Source of the DNA: Phytoseiulus persimilis
Taxonomy: Eukaryota > Arthropoda > Arachnida > Mesostigmata > Phytoseiidae
Assembly (NCBI GenBank): GCA_037576195.1
Contig: CM075101.1
Location: forward strand, 48,732,001-48,796,000
Length of the DNA stretch: 64,000 nucleotides
Direction of reading: 5' to 3'
Of the stretch, positions 23,326-35,700 are shown piece after piece. The stretch's first letter is position 1, and every line of letters begins with the position of its first letter. Under the pieces are notes generated by a model, which was not told where the DNA came from, made no database searches, and saw only the letters and a list, made by a program, of their open reading frames with translations. A program made the position numbers and the translations under genes.

Positions 23326-23840
23326 GTATAAAAACAAATCGCTTGAGTCTGGAGATCTGGCCGCTCATTCCGATGCCGCTGCTGGTGGCGCGGCTGCTCC
23401 TGGAGCTGCTCTACGAGTTTCGCTGCGGCTTCGAGCATGGAGTTGCGAGGACGAAATCGTTCGAAACATCGTGCGTCGACAAAGTTATTCATGGAGACTC
23501 GTTTCCATGAAGGCATCGACTTCCAATGCGGCCACTATCAGTCATGCAGGGCACCAGAACGTCGGGGGAACATATTCGCTGTGATGTGCCGCCCATCGAC
23601 ACCTGGTCACGGCATCCTTTCTGTGCGAGCTGCACGTCGCGGGACTTAAAGTACGAAACGCGAAACCCGGTCTCTACTTGTCTGTCGGTCTTTTTCCGTT
23701 ACGGAGTCAACGGACCCGTGTACGACATTTGTTTCGTTATAAATTGTCCCGGATGCGGTCTCGAAGGATACGAGCGCCAGGAGACAAAGTACTACCGCGG
23801 ATGTCTGGCATGGTGGTTCTGTTCCGCAGACGTTTGCTGA
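23326..23840 (+). CDS. Candidate small cysteine-rich protein, speculative
   Basis: A TATAAAA-type box at 23326..23332 precedes an ATG at 23372 opening MPLLVARLLLELLYEFRCG, which is hydrophobic but carries Arg and Glu. That frame stops at 23510. A second frame, 23526..23840, encodes ten cysteines in its last 85 or so residues (for example HPFCASC, DICFVINCPGC, GCLAWWFC) and ends in Cys. Splicing from near 23481 to the AG of CATGCAG near 23547 would join them in phase and give about 12 cysteines, an even number as in secreted disulfide-rich peptides. The donor (GTTATT) is poor. No family is recognised, and chance in GC-rich DNA is a real alternative. Confidence 0.2.
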
Positions 23841-26800
23841 GAATCGGACGTTCTCGACTATTTCCAGAGATCTCGTTCGGGGGACCCTCTCCGGGCGTCA
23901 TGACGCTCAGAATCTTCTGACCCGCGATCAAAGCGGAAAGAGGTCTCGCTCTCCAACAGATGATCGAAAGGTAACAGCAGGACCTCGGGAAACGCACCAT
24001 TCCTGTCAACGAGTTGAAATTCAACGGTAGCTCACTCAGGTCAAAGTTATCAACTCGATGGGATTCTTCCTGGGCAAACGGGACCAGTCTCCTACTGGAA
24101 GCGGGAGGAGACCGATAGGATAATGAGACAGTCTTTGGGATCCTTCGATGCTCGTCGCTTGGCTCCCGCGCGCGGTCCGTAGCGTATTCGGTGGATCAGC
24201 CGGATTAGCTCAAAACTAATACGCGGAAACACGGGAGACATCAGAGTGGGAAATGAAACTCCGAACTCGAACCGAACGTGGTGCTGTTCGACCCTCTCGG
24301 TCAGGGCAGTCTTGATTTAAGGCAGCTATGCTGAACTCGAAGAGGCGATGGGCGATAAATTTCAGGGCGACTTTCCATAGTGTTGCCTGTTGTGGGTTCT
24401 GATTGGATTTGGGGCTCGCCTCGGGCGCCAGCCGTGCTTGGTGGCGGCTTTCTGCCTGGGTCGGTCCGTTCGCCCGCTCGTTTGCTCTGTTGGTCGCTTG
24501 GTTGATCGGTTGGCAAGAGTTCTGCTGCTGAACACACGACCCTTTATTAATAAGCAAACCTCGCCGCGGAACAAACTTTCAAAAACCCGAACCTAGCATT
24601 CCGATCGATGGTCCGAGAGGGGATAACTTTCGTTTCATTGAGCGAGCCTGTTCCTTCTTCCTAGCTGTTAATAGTGCCGCGGCGTCGGGGTTGAGGTCCC
24701 TACCATTCCTCGCGATGTTCGATGGAGGCCTCCTTGACTGATAACCCGTTGTTATCGCGAGAATATCGGAGCATGCGCAGAAATGTCCCGAGTCTCGTTA
24801 ATGTGCAGCACGCGGTTGGAAGAGCGAGTGGTCACATTCGAACGAAAACAAGAAACGAACCCGTGGCTCCTCACTCGTGGGTGTCGTAGATTTCGTTGTT
24901 ATCGAACTTGGTCGAGACGTTCCAGTACACGCGCGACTCTACAGGATCGAGTGTCCCGAGGAGAGAACATTTGGAGTGGATCATCGTGGATCGCGTTAGT
25001 ATTCAACGGCACTCCGAGGCTCGATTTCGTCCAGCAACGCTTGGCTATCATGGAATAGTAAACGGAACACGCCGTCCTCGTTGGAAATATGATACTTACG
25101 ACTTACGCTTTTGGCAATTTGCTCCTCGTTCGACTGACGGGCATGCTGACGCAATTTGAACGGTGAGCACGTTTTGGGAGGGACGTGCCAATGGTCTGAG
25201 TGTGCGGACTTAATTTTGGGAAGGTGAGTTCTCCCTCCGAAGAAAACCCAACAGAGCAGAGTCGGTTGTTGAGTTGACAGTTCTTGGCAAGGCTTCCTGA
25301 GCCCGCGGCACAAGACGAAATGTGTATTCAGGTGAGAATAGGAAGTACTGTTCGAGACGTTCACCAATCAAACGCTCACGAGAAATCGAGAAATCGACTG
25401 TCGACTGGGAACTGATACTTTTCCCATAAGATCTGAGATCGAGTACGAGGATCGGAACGCAGCAACCTGAACGGGAGCGAGTTCGAGTCTCCGACCTCCT
25501 CCGCAAAGTCTTTGTTCTAATGGTTTTTGAATGGTCTGCTCTGTGAATATTCGGAAACTCGATTTGAATGTCATCCTTGAAGAGCAGCTCACCTACATAA
25601 CATCTGCATTGGCGGACGAGCTCTCCCTGAATTCTTCGAGTATGGATCGTCCGCCCGGAAAACAGATGAGCCTTGCGCCTGTAGACGCGTTTCGCATCCG
25701 CTCTAAGATCCTTTGAAACTCGGAGTATGTTCAGAGTGATGATGAGAACGCGCTCGAGATAATGAGAGTTTTTTATGCTCCCAAGAAAGCAGTGAACTGA
25801 CCTTCCATCTCCATGATCGGTGTAGTCGAAGTTCTCGTGCTAACTCAGCCCGAATCAGGCTTCGTCGGAGGGCGGCACCGCTTCACGACCCGGAGCAAAG
25901 CTGCCAATTGCCTGACCCGTTCGGCGTCCTGGCTGCTCTCGGCAACGGAAAGAGTCTTACGGAGAAATCAATGGAGTGTACATTCACCGTAAGGCTAATG
26001 GTCCTGAAAAACCGTCCGGCTTCCTTTTCAGGACTTGGACGAAAAAGCCTCGCAACGCATTTGTCAACGCGGGAATCCCTCAACCGTGAGATTTCCGAGA
26101 GGGACTGGCGAGCACAAGAGGAGCCGAGTTGTGGGCCGGAGAGAGGAACGAAAACAAATAAATACTCTGGGAACCTGTCAGAGCGAACGAAACCTCACCG
26201 TCATTATCGGGCCTTGTCGGTGAGTCGGCTGTCCCGGGAAGGTCTGACGAATTGATAGATGGACTGCCGGAATGATGCGGACAGCACCACCAAACAGCTT
26301 AGAGGTCGTGGCTCCTCCGTGCGGTTAGAGCGGCTCACGGGAGCGGAGCTGGAGCGAATAGAGAAAGTGCATGATACCCAGACGCCACCGAAGAAGGTGG
26401 CGGAGACAGAGGATGGGAGCAGCGAGCCACAAAACTCGGACTACTGCGCAAGTATTGAGCTCTCGCGCATCGAGCAGACGGGATCGAGTCGACCATACCG
26501 CTTGGGAAGTTCAAGGCGGAATCTTCAGTCAGGCCGAGTGAAGATCGTTCTACGAGGGAAACACAGTTCGTCGGCTCGGGGCCGCGGGAAATAAAATCTC
26601 CATCCACGCCAGCATTCTGGCAGAAACCGAAAATCAACAGCTTTCGGGTTTGAAATGCGGAACCGTGAGGTATGTATGAAGTTTCCATGGCTTGGAGGAG
26701 ACAACCTGGATCCGGAGATCGTTCCCGAGGAATTCAAGCTCCAGGCGGCTCTCATAGGACAGAGCACTCAGACGACGTTGCAGCGTCCGTTCCGAATAGA

Positions 26801-27772
26801 TGTCGAGCTGCCGCGAGGGGCAAAAGCGAGTCCGTAGCCGCAGTTTGAACACGAGCTCTGATTCCCAAATCCCCGGGACGAGGACGCGCCAGATGCGCTA
26901 AGTGATTCTTTGAAACTTTTAGAGACCATGGCTGACGGGAACGTCGTAGTTTTGCTCCCCGTTTTGCTCTCGTGGAACGGAACGAACGTGTTTCCCACAG
27001 AGCTTGGGAAACTCTGACTCCAGTCCTTTGTCGAGACATCTCCCGAGCGGTCCGAGCGTTGCGGAACTGTTTCGGCGATTCCCGAGTGAACATCAATACC
27101 TCGTTACCCTACGAGGCTCTGGGATTACAAGGTCAAGCTCAGCGGACGATCCTTCCGCTCTCGAGCTTCAGTGCCCTTAGTTTTTGAGACGCTGCTTGTC
27201 GGAAGAGCTGGAAGCGAACTGATGAGGAGCGGACGAGGAAAAGCGGAGAACGAGGAACGCACACCAAGTAGCGCAGTGGCTTTCCACTTAATTTAAGTAA
27301 CTCGTCGTGGAACTAAGCCAAACTCGCCGACTAGGTTTCTCCTCAAACTGCCGCGCAGTCAGTCGGCGAACTAGGTAGTACCGACCGCGTAGACCTGACT
27401 TGACACCACGGCAAATATCAGGAAACACCGAGAGACCAACAGAGCGTGAGGACTTTGACTAAGACCGGTCTGATGGGCTTCCCTCTCATGCGCCCCACTC
27501 CGGTGAACGGACGAGCGAGTGCGCAAGCCAACCAAAGTCCTGTCTGAGTAATTTAACGCTCAGCGGCTTAATGGAATTGACTTGAAAAAAAGAAGAAGGG
27601 AAAAAGAAGTGCCTCACAAGATCTCCCCTCGGATCGAGAGACCAGAGACTGAGGCCAGCTGCCGCTGGAAGAGGGGAAGGAGCAAAGGAATCAACTTTGA
27701 AGCGCATTCATGCAGACGACTCACTCGTTCGAAACATCATGACACCTGTAGGAAAGTAACCTGGACAACTTC

Positions 27773-27860
27773 GGTCTCTTCCTCTCTCTCTCTTCCCCTT
27801 TCTATCTCTCTCACTCCCTACCCGCCACTCTCCCTCCTTCTCCCTCTCTCCCAGCTGCTC
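27773..27860 (+). repeat. Polypyrimidine (CT-rich) tract
   Basis: Almost pure C/T for roughly 80 bases, ending in CCCAG. It could act as an acceptor polypyrimidine tract if a plus-strand exon follows, but no coding frame downstream supports this. Confidence 0.7.
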
Positions 27861-30800
27861 TCATTGAGCGATGGTCTCGTGGGCTGTTGTTACGAGGAAA
27901 GTTCATCAAAACCATTATAGAACGTTTTGATCGGAGCGGACGGAAACTGGCTCACGTTAGCAAGTTATGAAAAAATTGTCAAGTGACCCGGATCTTCGCT
28001 TACCAAACCTGATATCGTCCATGGTACTGGCTGCACATCAAGATCGATCACTCTTTGTAATGCGGGGATTTGTAGAAGGTTAAGGAGGATTTTCGGACGA
28101 GAGGTAGAAACGAGGCAGAGAGGAGCGGGGCGATGTCGGAACTTATATCTGAATGGGGCCGCGTAAGTGATTCGTTTCTCGGGAACCATGCGAGAAACGG
28201 GTGAGTTGTTGATAAGAAGTCAATGTATTACTGCTACCCATTTTGTTGTTGTTGCCACCCCGGTCGGAGGAAGGGAACCCTCAGTTGTCTCGTTCCTCCA
28301 CTCGCTCGCTCTCGGATAGACCCGCTCTGTTGGGGACTGTTGGCTAAAGCTGGGCCGAGCCCGTGCCTGGAGTTCGGCAACAGTTCGGCGAACAAGGCAG
28401 TTCGGAGAAGTATTACCTGCCGTCCATTCCAGGAGACTTCATCTCTGGTTGCATTTATTATCCGGGCCGATCGAAACCCTGCCTGTTCACTATTAGAAAC
28501 GTGGAGAATGAAAAAAATACGATTCCTGGCACACGGTCGGAAAAATTACTCGCCAGAATCGTTTTGCTGTTGGGGTTAGGATCCTGACATGATCCCCACC
28601 CATCAGCGCGACTAAACAACCTCGGCTCTGAAGTCCCCCGTTATTTTCCGTCTCTGGTCGAGGCTATCCTTCCACACACTCTGGCGAAAACTCCGCATGC
28701 GGATTCCGAGTGAGCCGACTGAGCGAGTGAGAACTCTCTGAAATGGAACCATTTGGACAATCGGAGCTACCCCGTATACCCGGTCTGATTCGCCGGGCCC
28801 GACATGCGGGGAAAGAAGGTTATGAAAACCTACACTTCGAATGACGGAACTCGCACTCAGAATGGAAATGAAAAAGGGACGGGGGAGTGATGAATAGCGT
28901 CCGTCGATGGGGAGATTCTCTTTTTCCATCTGTTAGGGACACTTATACACCCCGTTCCAACTAGGCAACAGTCGAGTGCAACGCCCCCCTTCCCCCTGGG
29001 GTGCTCGCAAACTTCTATCGAGGATTCCATGATCTTCGTCGCTTGCCCACTCATCCCTCCGAGGCGATGTCGAAAAGCTGGACACTCTGGTGGCGAATCA
29101 GCAGGATGCGGCAGCATTTCCGAAGCTCAAATGGCGTGAGACCACAACAGCGCCCTCGCTCACTCAGTTTTCAACAGTTGCGCAGGAATCACATCCACTC
29201 GGTAGTTGCCAGGACCATATTTCGCGAGACGACCAGCAGCCCGCTGTTTTCGTCGGTCGCAAGAGTGTGAACGGCATAAGTTTAGCTATCAATCACAACG
29301 GATTGTATTCCCTCTATTCGCCCCGGTCCAGCTCGCCCACCGGTTCGCTCTTTATTAGCAGAGACAGAGAGGGAGAGGTCCAACTCAAGTTGCCACTGCC
29401 GCCACCCGTGCTGAATATATATACATGTTGGAGCCATCAACAGTTTCTGCCGGCTGCCAGCCGAGTCATGTGATCCATTGGTCGCGGCATAATTTATCAT
29501 CAGAATCATCCAAAGCCGGGAAAGATTCTTTCTCCCCCTTGCTTCCCGAATGAAACACTTCATCGCGTCGACGGAAAGCGGACGGCGGAAAGGCTTGAAT
29601 CCGTTTCCCGGAACAGAGGCGGAATGATTTCTCTTGCGCTCTCCGCTCGGCTAGGAGAATTTGATTATTGATGGAGATCGCGCTCGAAGTGTTTCGCTGG
29701 AAACTTTTCCCGGAGAGCTATTCCACATCAGTCCAGAGCCGGGCGTGTACTTCGACAGCACGACGGGGGTACTACGCGGCGAAGCGCTCCTGGATCCGGG
29801 GTCAGACCGTCTGGGACGGTGGCCGAGGAGCCGAGAGGGTGTGACACAAATAATGTTCGCTGCCGACGATCTGACTCGAGCTGAGTGAATCATAGAGTAT
29901 CGTTTGACCGAGCGCCTTCCGTCCGCGACGGGCTCCGAGAAATAACAGTGCGAGGCGGACCCACTTCAACTTTACCGTCACGAGGAACCGAGAGACCGGG
30001 GAGAACCCCCCAGAAAAGAAAAAAAGGAAAACGAAGACGACGAGAAGATGTTAGAGGATTTTGAGTCAAGCACTCATGAAGCGAGGGCATCGAATGTCAA
30101 CTCGTCTGAGTCAGCATTTCTGCTCAGCCTCCACCAAACGAGTACAACCGCGAATTCGGATCACGTGGGGAGACCGGGCTGAGCAGGGGACGAGGGTGGT
30201 GGAAGAGCGTCTTCAGTTAATCCGCGGCTCTCTGTCTGATGTCGTCCGACCGCTCGCTCGTCTGCCTGGCCTTCGGTGAGCCGCGGTCGGGGCTCCGAGC
30301 AGACCGGCAACCGCCAGACCAAACGAACGAACCAAGCCGCCCGCCCACCAGCGAACTAACGGTGCAACGGAGCATCGAGTGAGATTCGTCGGACGGTGTA
30401 ATCGTTGGACGGTGCCGCTTCCACTCTTTCTTCTCTTCCTCGACGTCGTCGTCGTTCTGCTTCTCGACCTCTGGTACGAATTCCGCTCGGCCACGTTTAC
30501 CCCGATCCCGTGAACGGCACGAGTCGTTTGACTAAGTTCCCAGGTTGCGAGCCACGTAAATCCAAGTTTCCGTCGTCGGCGTCGTGGGTCCGGTCCCGGT
30601 CGGCGGTGGCTCCCGGTCCCCTCCCGCCGGATTCGCCTCCGAGTTTATTTCTAAGATTCCGGGGATGAGCGACGAATATTTAATTGGCGGAAAACTTCGG
30701 GACTTATCCAACTCGGAGCTCTAATGAATTCCCGACAATGTCTCCACGACGACGGTTCGAGGGGAAAACGTACACAGCTCTTCAATATTTCAACAAGCAG

Positions 30801-31142
30801 TCAAGGTTACGGCGGGTCGTGAGCTCCGGAGGGAACATCGCGAGAACGGTCGCGGGGAATCCGGAGGGAAGGGGGCGAGCAGCACCTGTCCGAGGCACCG
30901 CCAAAAGAGCGAAGTCTACAATTGCTTGCGATCGGTGAATCCTCGTGGGGTAGCCTCGAGCGAGAAGTGAGAATTGTTCAAAGTGCACGAAGATACAGAT
31001 AGGAAGCGAGGCTTCGAGCCGAGTATTAGGCTTCAGTGTTATAACGCTTTCAATTCCACTCGGAAATAAAGGAGACGAACGACAACGCTGATGATGGCGA
31101 AGAAAATGAAGCCGCCCGGGGGCAAAAGGGTGTCGCCGCCGT

Positions 31143-31206
31143 CCTCGTCAGGCTTCTCGTCAGGGTGCCCGCCAGGTTCCCGTTAGGTTCCCGTCAGGGT
31201 CCTGCT
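31143..31206 (+). repeat. Degenerate 11-12 bp tandem repeat (CGTCAGG-type)
   Basis: Five or six imperfect copies of a unit like CTCGTCAGGGT / CCCGTTAGGTT in a row. No function is visible. Confidence 0.6.
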
Positions 31207-32700
31207 CCCGGCGCAAATATTGACTAAGGTTAGAGGAGGCCGCCCATCCGCTGCCTGAACACCGGCGCGAGAGTTCCACAGAAGAACTCCCCACCTGAGC
31301 TCGTCTCCGGCGGCCGACGAATAAGCGAACGAATAAGGGACAACACTCATTCGTTCCTCGCTCGATGACCGTTGTAATCGGGCCACTGGATCCGCAGATC
31401 GTTCCCGCACTGTTTCCCGCCTCTGAGAACTCTATTTCAGGTAACCGCGCACGGAGAACACCATCTCTAGGTGTTCATTTTTTTCTCGACAGCGGAACCG
31501 CGCTCCAATTCTTCCCTGCTCGGGAGCCGAGCTTCCCAAGTTCGCTCAGAGATCTTGATCCTCCTCGGCTCACGGAAACGTGTCCCGAGTTGTGGACGTT
31601 CAATGAACTCGGGACCTCCTAGCTGGGATGCTGATGGCAACTTCTGCCTCGCGAGGTTTTGTGTCGTTTGACGTGCTGTAAGCCGCATTGGAACTTTTTG
31701 CGCGAGACAATAGCGAACTCCAACACGATAATTAGGACTCAAACACCGCTCAGAGGTTCGAAAGCCTCGCTCAACAACGCAATGCTGCTATCACGCATCA
31801 GAGACGAGAACAGGCACCCACCGAACTCAATCGACTCGAAGGCAGGGGGGTTCCTCTCGAACTTGGACTCCTTCCTCGAGAATCTCCGCGACTCGCGAAG
31901 ATTCGCTGAGCCTGGAGCCAAGCTAGGGACGAAATCCGCACCACCGGAATCGAGGGAGCGCTGTTTGTTGGTTTTGCAGGCGGAAAAGATCTCAACAATT
32001 TGTTGGATTCCTTACGGGTTGAAATGCTGGGCTGTTGCCGCGTCGGTTCCGCCATCGCCGGTGTGGCGTGCGAAAGTTTTGAGAATCGACGTCTCGGAAT
32101 GAGTCTGATGGAGTGCTTTGGGTCGAGTTTAGGCGAGGTGCCGGAGAGAGGCAAGGAGCTCGTACGAAGGGGCACTCGGGAAGGGTTAGTTTTAGTTGCC
32201 GCATCGTTCGCTCGTTCATTCGTCGTCGGTTCAGCAGGGAGGAGCGAGATTTGCTTCTCAAAAGACTACGAGACTACTGCGGGGAAAGACGAACGGTAAC
32301 GTTTAGACATGCAAATGATGTTTTCCTTTTTTGCTCCTTCACCTCTCCTTCCGCTGCGGCTAGCCATCGGACGAGAAGAACGTGAGCGTGCGGGGAGTGA
32401 GCGGAGGTGTGTGTGTGTGCCGATACGCTCCCTTAATTCCCTCATCTTTATTCCGCTTCTAATTATTGTATTCGGCGCGATCTATGGTCGCGGATCTGTA
32501 GCGAGTTCAACTCACTGCCAAGGAGGTTACTTACCCCTACCGCTTCGAGCTTCCGCGTGCCCATCTGCGCTCTCGGCGGCTCGGAATATCGCCCTAGCTT
32601 TTTCGTCAAGATCGCTCACCCTGATTACGGAGAAGAGCTGAGTGACACGGATGTTAGCTTAAAAAGTTAATCGCATTATACGCCTGCGACCGAATATGTG

Positions 32701-35700
32701 CTGATAACGTCTTGAGTGAAACTTCGATTATAACCGAAGTCCATAAAATCGAGGTCGCCCGCGAAACTCAACCTTAAACATCGACTCAAGCTGTCACTTG
32801 AACTGATTGTGACCATAAGTGAAAACATCCGCTACCATCGTCGACAGTTGTCGTGACTTATGCGAGGTTCACGAATCTGAAGTTCTCACATTCAAGGCCT
32901 GATGGTACTTCATTCGTGGCACCATGATGAGGTCATGAAATTATCGTACAACCGTGAGCGGAACGATGCATTGGAAATCGGGCAGAGTCCTCATGGCCGA
33001 TGGTTCTGCGTTCCGTGGCCGGTTCTAGCTCGGAGGCGGTTGCCGGCTTAAAACCACTGAGAAGGAGTCACCCATGCTGCGGCTGCGTGCGCTCGCTTTT
33101 TGTTGGAATTTTCGTCGCATCGCATACATTCCACCCCCGCTCGAAAGAACCTCCCGGAACGTTCGCTTCATCGACTGCAGTTGTCGAAGAAATCCCGTGC
33201 GCCGAATGGATAATCCTGCGATACCTGATTTGTAGGGGTGACATCTTAAGTCCAGAAGTTTGGACAGCAAGAATTCCTCACCACCCATCTACTCGTGTTC
33301 CTGAATTTCCATCCATTCCAATACACAAAAGCGGTAATAGAACCACCCTAAGAGATGGGAGCTGCCTTTTGTGCATAACTCTCCCGGAAATGTCCCAAAT
33401 GTCCACGAAAAAGAGAGAATCCTGTGGTGGACGAATGGGGCGTTTTTTTTTCTAAATCGGACCACTGGGTCGAGAAGTACGGATATTTATACCTGGGTCT
33501 GTCATCGCTCAAAAAAAATAGAGCCACACCTCAGAGAGGGGGAACTTCATTCCTCTAACTTTTGACTCTGGAACTGATGTAGATCATAGGCAATGGAATC
33601 TCTGGAATACATTTGCTCTCTGTATCGATCGGCGCTCATACTCCCGTTAATTCTACAACTCATCCACCGCCTCGACGTGTTTCCCATGAGTCACATCACT
33701 TTCAAGCTCGGATGTTGAAGGCAGACTCCGTTAGAGCGCTCCTTGCATGAGGGTGGGGTGGATCTACTTCTTCGACCAAATTAGAAACATGCATTCACCT
33801 AGTGGTCCGAGTTCGAAAACTGAAGAAACAACCGAAAGCTCGGTTCTTTTGCTACAGCATGGGATACTCACGGGTGCGCGCCGCCAGCGTCGTTCCGACT
33901 CTTCAGACTTTGGGAATGACCGGCAAAATCAAGAAATTTGCGAACTCGGGAGCGGACCTCCTTCGCTTTGAGAGTTTTTTTTTTCTCGAAATCGCAGCAT
34001 CGGGAAGTTCTCTCCTTCCCCTTCAAGACCCTCTCTCTAATCTACGTTCGGGACAAGGAGTTTCATTGCCTCGTTTGACCCGAGCCATCGCCGGTTCACC
34101 CCCAGCTCCGAAATGACTTCGAATCCTGAGCGATCTGATCATGTATCAGCCGAGATGGAACATTCCGGTATTCCGCAGCTGGTAATTACATGTCAAAGGT
34201 ACCAGTGAACTTCCAGACTTTCCTTTATCGCAACACGGGGAGCTGATTCGAGGTCCGTACAAAATCATGGGACTACTCCGAGTTTGATATGTGGTCACGG
34301 GCCTCACACGTGTTGCGAGTGCCAGAGCTCATGAGACATCTGTATGTATCTTAAGGCTTTGTACAAGCAGCGACTTCAGGGAATACGAAGGCCATGGGAG
34401 ACACGGCGGGAGCGGTCGGAACAGACGAAGCGGAGGACGCCCGAACAGGGGAAAGCAAATATCGAAAGCCCACGAATACACACCGACGAAAAACGAATGA
34501 TCTCGTAGTAAGCGAGCTCGATGATTGGAATGGCAAACATGGATCAATGAATGAATTCAATGAATGAATGAGTGACGACCCTGTACTACCAGCCCTACGA
34601 TGATTGGAGCCGACTGGGGCGAACGTGAGCTCGATATTAACGAGGGCTTCCCTCGGCCAGCCCGCCCGCCTGCCCATCTTAGTCACTCTCTCTCTCTCTC
34701 TCTTCTCTGGCGTCGCTCTCCTTCCTTCGTCATCCTCCGATGGTACCGGTATCAAAGCTCCCACCTCGCATTGGATGGCCTGCTGGTTGGTTGGACTCTT
34801 TTCCTCCTTCCACGGAGAAGCCAAGCGAAGGGAAGCTTTGGGAAACTATCCATTGATTATGGCGGGACGATCCGAATAGAGGCTGGAATGACTGTAAATA
34901 CTGTGGAGGTAGAGCAGGTCCGCGAAATTTCAAAAACTATCGATCGTGGGAGCGAAAACGCGAGAAGTCGGTCATGCCATGTGGGAGAACTGCCGCATTT
35001 TCGACGCCAATGGCAAAAAACGGGGTCCTAGATAAACAAGAATATTTGAGACCCATGACCGGCTATATTGAGATCGTGGGCAAACTCACGACCGTCAAGA
35101 ATCTAGTTTGAGTGGTTCTTTCGGAAAATCGCTCACCCTCCTTCGGAATCAGTCATCTTAGTCAATGTAAGAATACATGGATATGGCCTCCAACTTCGAG
35201 GGGAAACAAATACATCTTCGCAAACTTCAACAACCGACTGCCGGTGGGGTTGGAAGCTGGACGGGATGAGCTGAAATCTGGTTCCAACCCCGCGCCCTCT
35301 GCATGACGACAAACAGGTACCCACCGTCTGTCAAGATCGCGATTTTCGATGAAATTTCATTGGTTTTCATAGGGCTCATGAGAGGCTCGGTGTCTCCTCT
35401 CAGATCTCAAGAGAATCTGTATATAACTTATCTACCTCTGTTTTCGTATGTCCTAAAAATCCACACAACCGTGTGATGAATGAATTGTGAGTTTGAGATC
35501 TCAAGAGGAATATCCAATCGATGCACCACGGAATCGGCGTCGTTGTTCATGTTAATTTCCGCTTAACAGGCAAACAAAGAAAGAAGCGGGTGCTAGAGGT
35601 GCCGATTTCGTTCGGTTCACGGGGCGCGATGGAGGCGAAAAAACGATCCTGGATCTAAAATGAAGGTGGCTCTCGGCTTCTCAAAATCCTAGGTACATAA

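Larger units (their letters stand above)
23841..32700. other. Long non-coding stretch, part 2
   Basis: About 9 kb with no recognised gene. It could be intergenic, a regulatory landscape, or a large intron of an unseen gene. Simple-sequence tracts are listed separately. Open frames on both strands lack motifs. Confidence 0.4.
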
